NCBI GenBank assembly: GCA_003132865.1
Contig: PKYZ01000458.1
Span: 969-19,449, forward strand
Source of the DNA: Bryobacterales bacterium
GTDB lineage: Bacteria; Acidobacteriota; Terriglobia; Bryobacterales; Bryobacteraceae
Length of the DNA: 18,481 nucleotides
Direction: 5' to 3'
Notes under the pieces: model-generated
The model's input: only the letters and a program-made list of their open reading frames with translations
What the model was told of the DNA's origin: nothing
Databases searched by the model: none
Shown here: piece after piece, positions 1 to 8,624 of the stretch
How positions within the stretch are numbered: the stretch's first letter is position 1
Layout of the letters: each line of letters opens with the position of its first letter
Translations under genes and position numbers: made by a program

Positions 1-121
1 CACGAGTGCGTGCGCCACAATCGTCGGGGCTCCATTGAATGGCGCTGAGAATGTGCATGGCAGCCTGGTGCGGGATAGCGCGGATGTCCGCCCTGGCGTC
101 GTCGGAGAGATGCGCTTCAAT
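1..121 (-). pseudogene. RelE/ParE-like toxin remnant (partial, no start codon)
   Basis: On the minus strand one frame directly downstream of the antitoxin remnant reads IEAHLSDDARADIRAIPHQA and then AMHILSAI. From memory this resembles the N-terminal helix and loop of a small RelE/ParE-superfamily toxin, normally a ribosome-dependent mRNA nuclease or a gyrase inhibitor. No ATG, GTG or TTG lies in this frame at the expected place; the frame overlaps the antitoxin stop and could only begin at an ATT. After about 27 residues the expected family pattern (HRYAETG-like) is lost and the sequence reads QWSPDDCGARTR to the window edge, so a second lesion or junction is likely. It sits in the usual antitoxin-then-toxin order. 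The family assignment is by remembered resemblance; the missing start is seen directly. Confidence 0.42.
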
Positions 122-393
122 CTGGTTCCTTGTAGTTGCGGATCTGTTCCATGGAGAAGCCCATTTCGGTGACGACATCCTCAAAGGGAGTGCCCTCGTG
201 GTGCTTAAACCACTCCTTGGAGCGTGCGACGGCGCGATGTTCCTCTTCGCCGATCTCTTCGTCTTCCAACGGTGCCCTGGCCAGAGCGTGAGAAACGGGG
301 TCCAGCATAGATTCCAGCAGACCTGCCCTCGGTAAGCTGTGTGGGCCGGAGACGGTCGATCAAGTCGTGTACGTGTTGACGCGTTTCGATCAT
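117..393 (-). pseudogene. Frameshifted small antitoxin-like gene
   Basis: An ATG at 393 has a well-placed GGAG ribosome-binding site and opens with MIETRQHVHDLIDRLRPTQL. The reading then moves to another frame near 324-330, where it continues AGLLESMLDPVSHALARAPL and ends in an acidic helix with EEEHRAVARSKEWF and EQIRNYKEPD. Joined across the shift the product is about 91 residues, normal for the small antitoxin-like proteins found upstream of RelE/ParE toxins. One extra base or two missing bases explains the break. In the present sequence the first frame runs out of the conserved pattern and the second has only an internal ATG at 308, which would give a 63-residue C-terminal piece without the DNA-binding half. 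A sequencing error is the main alternative to a true pseudogene. Confidence 0.6.
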
Positions 394-429
394 CACAGGT
401 TCTCCGTCCGTGCCGAGGGCCGCTTCCGA

Positions 430-470
430 GCGGCCGGCTGAAAAGCCGGCTGCGGGCAGTATTGCCCGCC
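430..470. repeat. REP-like double hairpin
   Basis: There are two adjacent hairpins. The first pairs 430-439 with 444-453 (core GCCGGCT/AGCCGGC, one G-T wobble) around a GAAA tetraloop. The second pairs 452-458 (GCGGGCA) with 463-469 (TGCCCGC) around GTAT; the two stems share two bases. The pair lies 14 bp downstream of the sqdB stop and upstream of the antitoxin remnant. Such paired GC-rich hairpins are typical of REP/BIME-type intergenic repeats and can also end or stabilise transcripts. No U-tract follows on the minus strand, so a classical rho-independent terminator is less likely. Repetition elsewhere in the genome is inferred. Confidence 0.6.
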
Positions 471-483
471 CCACGGTGAGCGC

Positions 484-1794
<1,311 letters not shown>

Positions 1795-3000
1795 TTATTC
1801 ATAGCGCAGCGCCTCGGTGGGGTTCAGCTTCGCCGCGCGGTTAGCCGGCAGTATCCCAAAAATCAGCCCCACAAGCATCGACACGCCAAACGCGATCGCG
1901 ATGGCCACGGTCGAGATGGGGACCTGCACGTTGTTCACAAAAAACTGCACACTCAGCGGAATCGAAACACCCACCAGAATCCCGATGCTTCCGCCGGCGA
2001 GACTCACCAGCACGGCCTCGGTGAGGAACTGGATCAGGATTTCGCGGCGCGAGGCGCCCACCGCCATGCGCAGGCCGATCTCGCGGGTGCGCTCGGTCAC
2101 CGTCACCAGCATGATGTTCATGATTCCGATTCCCGAAATCGCCAGCGCGATCGCCGAAACCAGCACCAGCACTAGGCTCAGAATCAACGCGATGCTCTTG
2201 GCGGCGTTCAGAATGGCCGTCAGATTCTCGACGTGATAGTTCGCCCCCGGCCTGTGCCGCGCCTCCAGAATCTGCTTTACCGATTCGGTCACCGCCTCCA
2301 CCTCCTCGGGCGATCGAACTTGCACGTACATGGGGTCGATGCGCTCCACCGGCGTGAAGTAGCGCAGCACTGTAAACGGAATCAGGATGGTGTCCTGCGA
2401 TAATTCCGATTGGCCGAAGCTCTCGACGCGCTCCTTGAACGTGCCGATTACGGTGAACTGCAATCCGTGCACTTTGATAATCTGCCCCATGGCGGCGCCG
2501 CGCGTGCCGTACAGGCGCTCGGCCAGCTTGTCGGTCAGCATGGCGACCTTTTGCCGCAGGGCCACATCGCTCGCATCCAGGAAGCGCCCGGAGGTCACGA
2601 TCAGGTTGCGCACCGTCTTGTAATCCGGATCGGAGCCGTTGACGCGCACGTCGCGCTCCTTGCCGCCGATCAACATACGGTCGAAGTTCGTGGAGATGCC
2701 GGTGGCGGCGACGATGCGATCCGCCAGCCGCTCGCGCACTGCGTCCACGTCGGCCATCTTGACGAAGTCGGCGTCGGCCTGCGTGGCGCTCTGATTTCCG
2801 GCTTCGTAGTAGGCGAAGATCATGTTCGACCCGACGCCTTCAATCTGTTCGAGGATGTAATCGCGGCTGGTGAGCGAAATGGTGACCACCAGGATGACGG
2901 AAGCTGTCCCGATAACCATGCCGAGTCCGGTGAGGAACGAGCGCACCGGATTCGCCTTGAGAGCTTTGACGCTGAAATCGACGGCTTCGCCCAGGAACAT
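1795..3000 (-). CDS. ABC transporter permease, MacB/FtsX family (no ATPase domain)
   Basis: The 401-residue inner-membrane protein has the FtsX/MacB permease layout. An N-terminal transmembrane helix (about 22-44) follows the NPVRSFLTGLGMVIG motif. A large extracytoplasmic MacB-type domain (about 45-265) comes next. Three C-terminal helices follow (about 269-297, 328-353, 363-385) with the conserved cytoplasmic loop VTERTREIGLRMAVGASRRE and the family ending NPTEALRYE. Unlike E. coli MacB there is no fused N-terminal ATPase, so a separate ATP-binding subunit must act with it; none is visible here. MacB-type systems use mechanotransmission to drive export of peptides, lipids or toxins across the periplasm. 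The gene starts 3 bp after the stop of the TPR gene, so the two are almost certainly co-transcribed. Substrate unknown. Confidence 0.9.
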   Translation of the reverse strand: MFLGEAVDFSVKALKANPVRSFLTGLGMVIGTASVILVVTISLTSRDYILEQIEGVGSNMIFAYYEAGNQSATQADADFVKMADVDAVRERLADRIVAATGISTNFDRMLIGGKERDVRVNGSDPDYKTVRNLIVTSGRFLDASDVALRQKVAMLTDKLAERLYGTRGAAMGQIIKVHGLQFTVIGTFKERVESFGQSELSQDTILIPFTVLRYFTPVERIDPMYVQVRSPEEVEAVTESVKQILEARHRPGANYHVENLTAILNAAKSIALILSLVLVLVSAIALAISGIGIMNIMLVTVTERTREIGLRMAVGASRREILIQFLTEAVLVSLAGGSIGILVGVSIPLSVQFFVNNVQVPISTVAIAIAFGVSMLVGLIFGILPANRAAKLNPTEALRYE

Positions 3001-3003
3001 GGG

Positions 3004-3885
3004 CTACCCGCCTGACGCCTTTTTCAGGAGTTTTTCGGCCGCGGCGCGCGGAGGATCGTCGGGCGTCAATTTGGCTTCCAGATAGCGCTTCAGCAGCTTG
3101 CGCGCAGTAGCCAGATTGCGGCCTTGCTCGATGTACGTGTCCGCGCGCGCGTAGATCACTTGGGGGCTGTTGGGGGCGATCTTCTCCGCCTTGCGGAAAC
3201 TTTGATCGCTTTCCTGATAGCGGCCTTGCTTGGAAAGGAACCTGGCCAGTTCGATCAACCGGCTGGCCTGGTGCGGCGCCATCTCGGCGGCGCGCTGCAG
3301 ATGCTCCTCCGCGGTACCGAATTCCTTCTTCTTCTCGGCCAGGCGGGCCTGCGCCCAATGCCCTTCGACGGGGTCGATGGACGCCATTTGATCGGCAACG
3401 CCCACGGCCTTGTCCAACCCGCCACCCAGGAAACCCGGCGCTTCCAGGTAGTACTCGAATAGATCGCTGAGCGCCTCCATGTTACGCGGGTTGAGTTGCA
3501 CGGCGCTCTCAAAGTGCTGCCGTGCCTTCTTGGCATTGGGCGGCGCCGTGAAGGGGCTGGCTGTCTCCGCCCGACGGCCGAATGCCCGGCCCAACCATAA
3601 CTCGTAATCGGAATTGCCCGGATCGGCCGCCACGGCCTTCTCGAAACTCTCCGTGGCTTTCTTGTACTCGCCTTGCATGTAGTGGTTCCGGCCGATCAAT
3701 TCGAGGACCGGGCCGTCCTTGGGCTGAACAGCTTGCAGGATTTTGAGCGAAGCCTCGTAGTCGGTAAGTTGATAGAGATTGCGGGCTTGGTCGAGGTCGG
3801 CTGAGGTGGCCGCCAGCAGGGGCCACGCGGTGAGCAAGGCGGTTGCGCAGAAACGAGTTCGGTGTGCGATGAGTCCTCTACTCAT
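3004..3885 (-). CDS. Exported TPR-repeat protein
   Basis: This is a 293-residue protein with a signal-peptide-like start: basic MSRGLIAHRTRF, then a hydrophobic run to about residue 27 (ATALLTAWPLLAATSA). The rest is helical tetratricopeptide repeats. Clear units lie around residues 57-90 (YMQGEYKKATESFEKAVAAD), 115-135 (ARQHFESAVQLNPRN), 177-205 (AEEHLQRAAEMAP) and 208-240 (KQGRYQESDQSFRKAEKIAP), with another near 243-270. It probably works in the periplasm as a protein-binding scaffold. The close link to the MacB/FtsX-type permease (3 bp) suggests an accessory factor for that transporter; this is inference from position. The ATG start is supported by the signal sequence and a weak AAGAG about 6 bp upstream. 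No lipobox cysteine is evident. Confidence 0.82.
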   Translation of the reverse strand: MSRGLIAHRTRFCATALLTAWPLLAATSADLDQARNLYQLTDYEASLKILQAVQPKDGPVLELIGRNHYMQGEYKKATESFEKAVAADPGNSDYELWLGRAFGRRAETASPFTAPPNAKKARQHFESAVQLNPRNMEALSDLFEYYLEAPGFLGGGLDKAVGVADQMASIDPVEGHWAQARLAEKKKEFGTAEEHLQRAAEMAPHQASRLIELARFLSKQGRYQESDQSFRKAEKIAPNSPQVIYARADTYIEQGRNLATARKLLKRYLEAKLTPDDPPRAAAEKLLKKASGG

Positions 3886-4312
3886 TGTAACTCTTAGTAC
3901 AATAGATGGTTCGGAAGGGCGGGCGGTTGCGCGAAAGGCGGGTTCGCGGGTGCCAGTACTAGAACTTCATTTGTCGCAATGCCCCCATTTGCACAGAGCC
4001 AATGCCCCCATTTTTTGGGTTCGTGCTGGGAAGTTGTGCATTTGACCGGCCAATCCGGGAAGCGCGGGCAGCCGACATGCCAACCGCGCAGCCAAGACCA
4101 AGCAGCCGCGCCAGCAACCAAGTGTCGCCTGCTGAAGAACTTATCTTTTTCCACTGTTCTCTTTTCACCTCTTTCCAGATCGGGTGATAATTCTTTTTAG
4201 GGCCTTCGGGCGCCATCCCACAAAAATGACGAAACATTGGCCGGTTATGCCGAGCTCGCGAGAACCTTGAGAACGTGCGCCACATTGCCGACCGGTCGTA
4301 GAATAGCAGGAT
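3886..4312. other. Divergent intergenic region, no convincing gene
   Basis: This 427-bp stretch separates the minus-strand TPR gene from the plus-strand peptidase, so it must hold promoters in both directions, though no clear -35/-10 pair with normal spacing was found. It is more AT-rich near 4130-4200 than the flanks. Minus-strand open frames here (a GTG start at 4154 gives 86 residues) show no recognisable domain or good ribosome-binding site. The one clear internal structure is the direct repeat listed separately. Confidence 0.5.
3977..4013. repeat. 14-bp direct repeat (two copies, 9-bp spacer)
   Basis: CAATGCCCCCATTT occurs at 3977-3990 and again, exactly, at 4000-4013, so the period is 23 bp. 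Short repeated blocks like this occur at insertion-sequence ends (for example IS21-type multiple terminal repeats) and at regulator-binding sites. No transposase or target duplication is visible nearby, so the role is open. Confidence 0.55.
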
Positions 4313-6697
4313 ATGCCGCCCCGCATCACCGCAATCCTCCTGCTGGCCGCCGCGCTGGCCCTGCCGGCCGAACTGACCTACCAAAAGCCGCCGCAGGAGA
4401 TCCTGGATGTTCTGAACGCGCCGCCACCGCCCGCGATCTCCGTAAATCCATCGCGCGATTACGCCATTCTGATGCAACCGCTGCGCTACCCGCCGATCGC
4501 CGAGGTGGCGCAACCCATGCTGCGTCTGGCGGGGCTGCGCATCGACATCCGTACCAACGGTCCGCACCTGCCGTTTTCGAGCACTGCGTACACGATTAAG
4601 CGGCTGGCGGATGCATCCGATATTCGGGTTGCGGCGCCCCCTGATGCGAAGCTGGGCGCGCCGGTCTGGAGTCCCGATGGCAAGCAGTTCGCCTTCACGA
4701 ACACCACCGCCAACGCCATTGAGCTGTGGATCGGGACCACCGCCACCGGGCGGACGCGACGCGGCGCGGGCGTTCTGTTGAATGCCGTGATGGGTTCACC
4801 GATTGTCTGGCTCGCGGATAGCCGCACGTTGATACTGCGCGCGATTCCCGAAGGTCGCGGCGAGCCGCCCGCCGATGCGGCCGAGCCCACGGGTCCGCAC
4901 GTGCAGGAGAGCTCCGGCCGCGCGGGCCCTGTGGTCACTTACGAAGACATGCTCAGCACGCCACGCGACGAAGATCTGTTCGATTACTACGCGACTGCCC
5001 AACTCGTGTACCTGGACACGTCCACGGGTAAAATCGAGCTGGCCGGAAAACCGGACATTTTCGAAACCGCGGAGCCGTCGCCGGATGGGCGGCATCTGTT
5101 GGTCTCCCGCGTGCACAGGCCGTACTCGTACCTGCATCCGGTATCTCTTTTTCCGCAGATGGTGGAAGTGTGTGACAGGGCAGGGGAGAGACTCTACCAA
5201 CTTGCCGACCTCCCGCTGGCTGACCGTATTCCGGTGCAAGGCGTGCGGACCGGCCCGCGCGCGTATCAATGGCGTCCGGACGTACCGGCGTCGCTGGTTT
5301 GGGTGGAAGCGATGGACGGAGGCAATCCGAAGGAAAAAGTGCCGCATCGCGACCGCATCCTGACGCTGGCTGCGCCGTTTCAATCGCAGCCGCGCGAGGT
5401 CTTTGAAACAGTGGAGCGTTTCACAGGCCTGGAAGCGTTGGCCACGGGCGGCAAGGCCCTGGTTACCGACTATGATCGCAATAGGCGTTGGGCGCGTACT
5501 ATCGAGATCGGCTGGAACACGCCCAACCAGGAAGGCCGCGTGATTTTCAGCCGCAACGTGCAGGACCGGTATCACGACCCGGGCCGTCCCGTGATGAGCC
5601 GCCTGCTGAACGGCCGGCAGGCGATCCTGCAACACGGCGACGACATCTATCTAACTGCGGAAGGCGCCAGTCCGTCGGGCGACCATCCGTTCCTCGACCG
5701 CTACAACCTGGTGACACAGAAATCCGAGCGTCTGTTTCAGTCCGGCAAAGGCAGCTACGAAACCGTGGTGGTGGTCCTGGACGACAACGGCGCGCGTCTG
5801 TTGACGAGGCGCGAAGGCCCGGCCGAGTTTCCGAACTATTACATCCGGGCGGGGGAGTCGCTGACGCCGCTCACTACGACGGCGGATCCCACGCCGCAAG
5901 TGCGCGGCATCCGCAAGCAGATTGTAAGTTACCAGCGTGAGGACGGCGTTCCCCTGTCGTTTACGCTGTACTTACCGCCGAACTATAAAGACGGTACGCG
6001 GCTGCCTACCTTGCTGTGGGCCTATCCGCTGGAATACAACGACGCGGACACGGCGGGGCAAGTCAGCGGCTCGACGGACCGGTTCACGCAGTTCACGGGC
6101 GCGGGGTTGCACTTACTGTTTCTGCTGCATGGATACGCCGTGCTGGACAACGCGGCGATGCCGGTGATCGGTGATCCCGAAACGGTGAACAACACCTATG
6201 TCCAGCAGATTGTGATGGACGCGAAGGCGGCTATCGACAAGGCGGTCGAGATGGGCGTCACGGACCGGGACCGCGTGGGCGTGGGAGGCCACAGTTACGG
6301 CGCTTTCATGACCGCCAATTTGCTGGCGCATTCCGATTTGTTCCACGCGGGAGTGGCCGAAAGCGGCGCCTACAATCGCACGCTCACGCCGTTCGGATTT
6401 CAAACCGAACGCCGCGCGCTTTGGGAGGCGCAGGATATCTATCTGAGGATGTCGCCATTCATGCTGGCCGACAAGATCAAGACACCTATCCTACTCATTC
6501 ACGGCGAGGCGGACAACAATACCGGCACTTTTCCGATCCAATCCGAGCGGATGTATCAGGCGATTCGCGGCAATGGCGGAACGGTGCGGCTGGTGATGCT
6601 GCCGTTGGAGTCGCATGGTTACGGCGGACGCGAATCCATCGAGCACGTGTTATGGGAAGAGTTGAACTGGTTTGACAAGTATTTGAAGAAGCCATGA
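4313..6697 (+). CDS. Exported S9-family serine peptidase (glutamyl endopeptidase/prolyl oligopeptidase type)
   Basis: The 794-residue protein begins with a signal peptide (MPPRITAILLLAAALALPAE). A long beta-rich propeller-like region follows (about 90-530), with blocks such as PVWSPDGKQFAFTNT and EPSPDGRHLLVSR. The C-terminal alpha/beta-hydrolase domain (about 540-794) carries the catalytic triad: Ser661 in GGHSYGAFM, Asp734 in HGEADNN and His768 in ESHGYGGRES. The GGHSYGAFM and LPLESHGYGGRES wording is close to chloroplast glutamyl endopeptidase (subfamily S9D), so cleavage after acidic residues in short peptides is possible. It probably acts in the periplasm or outside the cell. The ATG start is favoured by the signal peptide, although only a poor AGCAGG lies just before it. 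Its stop overlaps the next start by 4 bp (ATGA). Confidence 0.9.
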   Translation: MPPRITAILLLAAALALPAELTYQKPPQEILDVLNAPPPPAISVNPSRDYAILMQPLRYPPIAEVAQPMLRLAGLRIDIRTNGPHLPFSSTAYTIKRLADASDIRVAAPPDAKLGAPVWSPDGKQFAFTNTTANAIELWIGTTATGRTRRGAGVLLNAVMGSPIVWLADSRTLILRAIPEGRGEPPADAAEPTGPHVQESSGRAGPVVTYEDMLSTPRDEDLFDYYATAQLVYLDTSTGKIELAGKPDIFETAEPSPDGRHLLVSRVHRPYSYLHPVSLFPQMVEVCDRAGERLYQLADLPLADRIPVQGVRTGPRAYQWRPDVPASLVWVEAMDGGNPKEKVPHRDRILTLAAPFQSQPREVFETVERFTGLEALATGGKALVTDYDRNRRWARTIEIGWNTPNQEGRVIFSRNVQDRYHDPGRPVMSRLLNGRQAILQHGDDIYLTAEGASPSGDHPFLDRYNLVTQKSERLFQSGKGSYETVVVVLDDNGARLLTRREGPAEFPNYYIRAGESLTPLTTTADPTPQVRGIRKQIVSYQREDGVPLSFTLYLPPNYKDGTRLPTLLWAYPLEYNDADTAGQVSGSTDRFTQFTGAGLHLLFLLHGYAVLDNAAMPVIGDPETVNNTYVQQIVMDAKAAIDKAVEMGVTDRDRVGVGGHSYGAFMTANLLAHSDLFHAGVAESGAYNRTLTPFGFQTERRALWEAQDIYLRMSPFMLADKIKTPILLIHGEADNNTGTFPIQSERMYQAIRGNGGTVRLVMLPLESHGYGGRESIEHVLWEELNWFDKYLKKP

Positions 6698-8274
6698 GGA
6701 TGCCGCGATGCAGGGTGCTGGGCTTGATGGCCATCGCGGCGATATGCCGGGGCGCGGAGCCGGTCCGGCTGACGGCGCAGCCGCAGAAGTTTCGAACCTT
6801 CTACTCCCTGGACGACCCGCGCGTTCCCGCGGCGTTGAAACCACCCGGCGCGACGGCCCGCGCGGTAGCATCCGACGGAGCCGTGTGGTACGGCACACAG
6901 CACGGCGCGACCCGGATCGACCCAAAGGCGCCTCCGCGCGATCGCAGCCAATATTTTGCCGGAAAACGCTATCTGCCGGACGACGAAGTGCAGCAACTCG
7001 CAGCCGACCAGACCGCGGGTATGTGGGTGCGCACGAAGACCGGAGTGTCGCACATCGAGCTGCGGACCATGACGCTGGCCGCGAAGGCGGCGCTGTTTGA
7101 AGAGCGCGTGCACGCGCGGCATGACCGTCACGGTCTGGTGTCGCCATCGAATTTGCGCGTGCCGGGTGACCTTTCGACGAACCAGACACGGGACGACGAC
7201 AACGATGGCTTGTGGACCGCCATGTACGCCGCGGCGGAGTGCTTCCGCTACGCGGTCACGCATTCTTCCGAGGCGCTGGCCAACGCCACCAAGTCGACCG
7301 AGGCAGTGCTGTTCCTGGAGGAGGTCGCCGGCAAGCGCGGCTTCCCGGCGCGGTCGTACATTCGCAAAGGCGAACCGATGCCCGACGGCGGCGAATGGCA
7401 CTGGACGCCGGATGGCCAATACTACTGGAAAGGCGACACCAGTTCGGATGAAATCGTGGGCCACTTCTTTTTGTATGGCGTGGCCACAGATCTGCTGCCG
7501 GACCGAGCGTTGAAGAAACGCATTGCGGAGACTTCGGCGAGGATCATGGATCATATCATCGACCATGGCTATTATCTGATGGATGTGAACGGCAAGCCGA
7601 CCACCTGGGGCCGGTGGTCGCAGACTTACTTCCGCCAGGATCCCTCCGACAGCGCGCTGAACAGCATGGAACTGCTCAGCTTTCTGAAGACCGCCGCGCA
7701 CATCACGGGAAATTCGAGTTACGCGAAGGAATGTAGAAAGGTGGCGATGGATTTGGGGTACGCCCGGCTCGCCACGCGTTACAAAGAACTACGCGAAGAG
7801 ATCAACTATTCCGACGAAGAGCTGGCGATGCTGTCTTTCTATAATCTTTTCCGGTATGAAACTGACGGGGACTTATTAGACCGCTATTACCGGCCGGCAT
7901 TGAACGGGTGGTGGGAGAACATAGCTCGGGAAGAGAATCCTCTTTGGGCTTTCACCTATGCACTCGCCCGGCCCAACGCGCCTGTGGACATGGTGAGCGC
8001 GGTCCGGACGCTCTACCGAATGCCGACCGATACCATTGAATGGACAGTAAAGAAGTCTAATCGTGACGGAGTGACTATGGACTCGGCGACCGACCGGTTC
8101 CGGCGGCGGCAGGCGATCACCCTGCTGCCTCCCGACGAACGGCCGGTTATGAAATGGAATTCCAATCCGTTCGATATCGACGGCGGCTCGGATGGCCGCG
8201 GCGAAGACGATGGCGTCGCGTTCCTCCTGCCCTATTGGCTGGGCCGACATCACGGTTTCCTGCTAGGCGAGTAA
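6694..8274 (+). CDS. Exported hypothetical protein with propeller-like and six-hairpin-glycosidase-like parts
   Basis: This 526-residue protein starts at an ATG inside the ATGA overlap with the peptidase, so the two are translationally coupled. A short signal peptide is likely (MRMPRCRVLGLMAIAAICRG). Residues about 55-122 hold two repeats like those in two-component-regulator propellers (ASDGAVWYGTQHGATRID and ADQTAGMWVRTKTGVSHIE). The remainder is helical and aromatic-rich, with RDDDNDGLWTAMYAAAECFR near 166-185 and WKGDTSSDEIVGHFFLYGVA near 245-264. This pattern looks like an (alpha/alpha)6 barrel as in six-hairpin glycosidases and unsaturated glycan hydrolases. Acidic residues in these two blocks are candidate catalytic groups. 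No specific family was recognised; an extracytoplasmic glycan-acting role is inference. Confidence 0.75.
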   Translation: MRMPRCRVLGLMAIAAICRGAEPVRLTAQPQKFRTFYSLDDPRVPAALKPPGATARAVASDGAVWYGTQHGATRIDPKAPPRDRSQYFAGKRYLPDDEVQQLAADQTAGMWVRTKTGVSHIELRTMTLAAKAALFEERVHARHDRHGLVSPSNLRVPGDLSTNQTRDDDNDGLWTAMYAAAECFRYAVTHSSEALANATKSTEAVLFLEEVAGKRGFPARSYIRKGEPMPDGGEWHWTPDGQYYWKGDTSSDEIVGHFFLYGVATDLLPDRALKKRIAETSARIMDHIIDHGYYLMDVNGKPTTWGRWSQTYFRQDPSDSALNSMELLSFLKTAAHITGNSSYAKECRKVAMDLGYARLATRYKELREEINYSDEELAMLSFYNLFRYETDGDLLDRYYRPALNGWWENIAREENPLWAFTYALARPNAPVDMVSAVRTLYRMPTDTIEWTVKKSNRDGVTMDSATDRFRRRQAITLLPPDERPVMKWNSNPFDIDGGSDGRGEDDGVAFLLPYWLGRHHGFLLGE

Positions 8275-8311
8275 TCCGGCGGGACACCGGACTGTTTCGT
8301 ATATTCGATAA

Positions 8312-8524
8312 CCCAATGGAATACAGATCTTCAGTCAGGCGGGTAACGCGGTAGCCACCACTTACTGGAGCGGCCAGAATTTCATTGCCGGGCCAGAGCC
8401 AGCCGTATTCATTACAGTTGGACCCCAACGGCAGCATCCCACTTGGAGTTTGTGTTTTGACCCCGGTTGGACGTGTGATTACCACTGGGATGGCAGCGCC
8501 GCTACGATTACGGTGACGCACTAA
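8312..8524 (+). pseudogene. Orphan coding-like C-terminal fragment
   Basis: Between two convergent genes, a plus-strand frame stays open for 70 codons to a TAA at 8522. It has no ATG, GTG or TTG start. The translation has protein-like character: TTYWSGQNFIAGPEPAVFIT, then WSLCFDPGWTCDYHWDG and the end TITVTH, with two cysteines and alternating beta-strand pattern. It looks like the tail of a small exported beta-rich protein that lost its front. An ATG at 8315 lies one frame away, so one frameshift could supply a start (MEY...). No family is recognised, and chance openness in GC-rich DNA is a real alternative. Confidence 0.3.
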
Positions 8525-8624
8525 ACCCCTGCCGACGCGCGCGGCTCAATAATCTCCGGCGTGCGGCTCGGAAACTCGCGCGCCGGCTCCATCAATGACT
8601 TACTTGTGCTTCTTATCGTGCCTT

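Noticed and set aside
3894..4154. 86-residue minus-strand frame with a GTG start in the 3886-4312 spacer
   Set aside because: No ribosome-binding site at proper spacing, odd Trp/Pro-rich composition and no recognisable motif.
4267..4304. TTGAGA and TAGAAT as a promoter for the S9 peptidase
   Set aside because: The 26-bp spacing is too long for a sigma-70 promoter.
8521..8624. Minus-strand frame after the GH13 stop containing a 23-codon ATG ORF (MEPAREFPSRTPEIIEPRAS...)
   Set aside because: Too short, no ribosome-binding site and no recognised family; it may be only a 3' spacer.
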